From NCBI RefSeq assembly GCF_000472425.1, contig NZ_AXAI01000009.1, positions 124,182 to 188,181 on the forward strand: a DNA stretch of 64,000 nucleotides, read 5' to 3'. The position numbers and the translations under genes were made by a program. The stretch is from Bradyrhizobium sp. Tv2a-2 (GTDB lineage: Bacteria; Pseudomonadota; Alphaproteobacteria; Rhizobiales; Xanthobacteraceae). Numbering within the stretch: position 1 is the first letter of the stretch; each line of letters opens with the position of its first letter. The notes under the pieces were generated by a model, which saw only the letters and a list, made by a program, of their open reading frames with translations, ran no database searches and was not told where the DNA came from. Positions 63,985 through 64,000 of the stretch are shown one piece after another.

Positions 63985-64000
63985 GAGCATGATCTTTTCG
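63985..64000. repeat. Dispersed palindromic element, copy 3 (cut by window end)
   Basis: The last 16 bases read GAGCATGATCTTTTCG, identical to the start (in the other orientation) of the element at 21454-21500. The rest lies beyond the window. Confidence 0.6.

Overview
The window is high-GC DNA that reads as the chromosome of a Bradyrhizobium-like alphaproteobacterium (Bradyrhizobium/Rhodopseudomonas group). The evidence is a full hopanoid cluster including the C-2 methylase hpnP, many Tat-exported proteins, GTG/TTG starts, and dispersed inverted repeats of kinds I remember from Bradyrhizobium. There are about 50 genes and no rRNA, tRNA, CRISPR array, prophage or intact insertion sequence that I can see.

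Left part (1-14.7 kb): the 5' part of a panE/apbA-type reductase; an 860-bp gene-free stretch with a structured repeat; a three-gene cassette of transglutaminase/DUF2126, ATP-grasp fused to alpha-E, and a second transglutaminase (a predicted peptide-ligase system of unknown product); a small exported protein; a solitary hicB; a sensor kinase with two kinase cores and two receivers; and a chemoreceptor.

Hopanoid region (14.9-36.1 kb): eutB-hpnP-eutC, in which the 2-methylhopanoid methylase lies between the two subunits of ethanolamine ammonia-lyase; an RND/MMPL transporter; two small exported proteins; then hpnC-hpnD-hpnE-shc-hpnG (farnesyl-PP to squalene to hopene, then side-chain maturation). 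Convergent to these are hpnH and ispH, followed by hpnN (hopanoid transporter), a DUF2147 protein and hpnO. Together they make isoprenoid precursors, cyclise them, add and trim the adenosyl side chain, aminate, methylate and move hopanoids to the outer membrane. hpnG/hpnH and hpnN/DUF2147 overlap tail to tail.

Stress and envelope region (36.1-45 kb): an ECF sigma factor with a zinc-type membrane anti-sigma factor, in one run with a cupredoxin and a Tat-exported metallophosphoesterase; then an acyltransferase, two exported metallo-beta-lactamase-fold hydrolases, a SCO-type copper protein and a GMC oxidoreductase.

Metabolic region (45-64 kb): an M20 amidohydrolase; a second-type leuC-leuD-leuB set run together with a nitrate/sulfonate/taurine-type ABC transporter; a LysM protein; an AraC regulator divergent from a copper amine oxidase; a solitary TRAP binding protein; a gamma-glutamyltransferase-like protein; a Gfo/Idh/MocA oxidoreductase; and livGFHM branched-chain amino-acid-type ABC genes running to the window end, where part of a dispersed palindrome begins.
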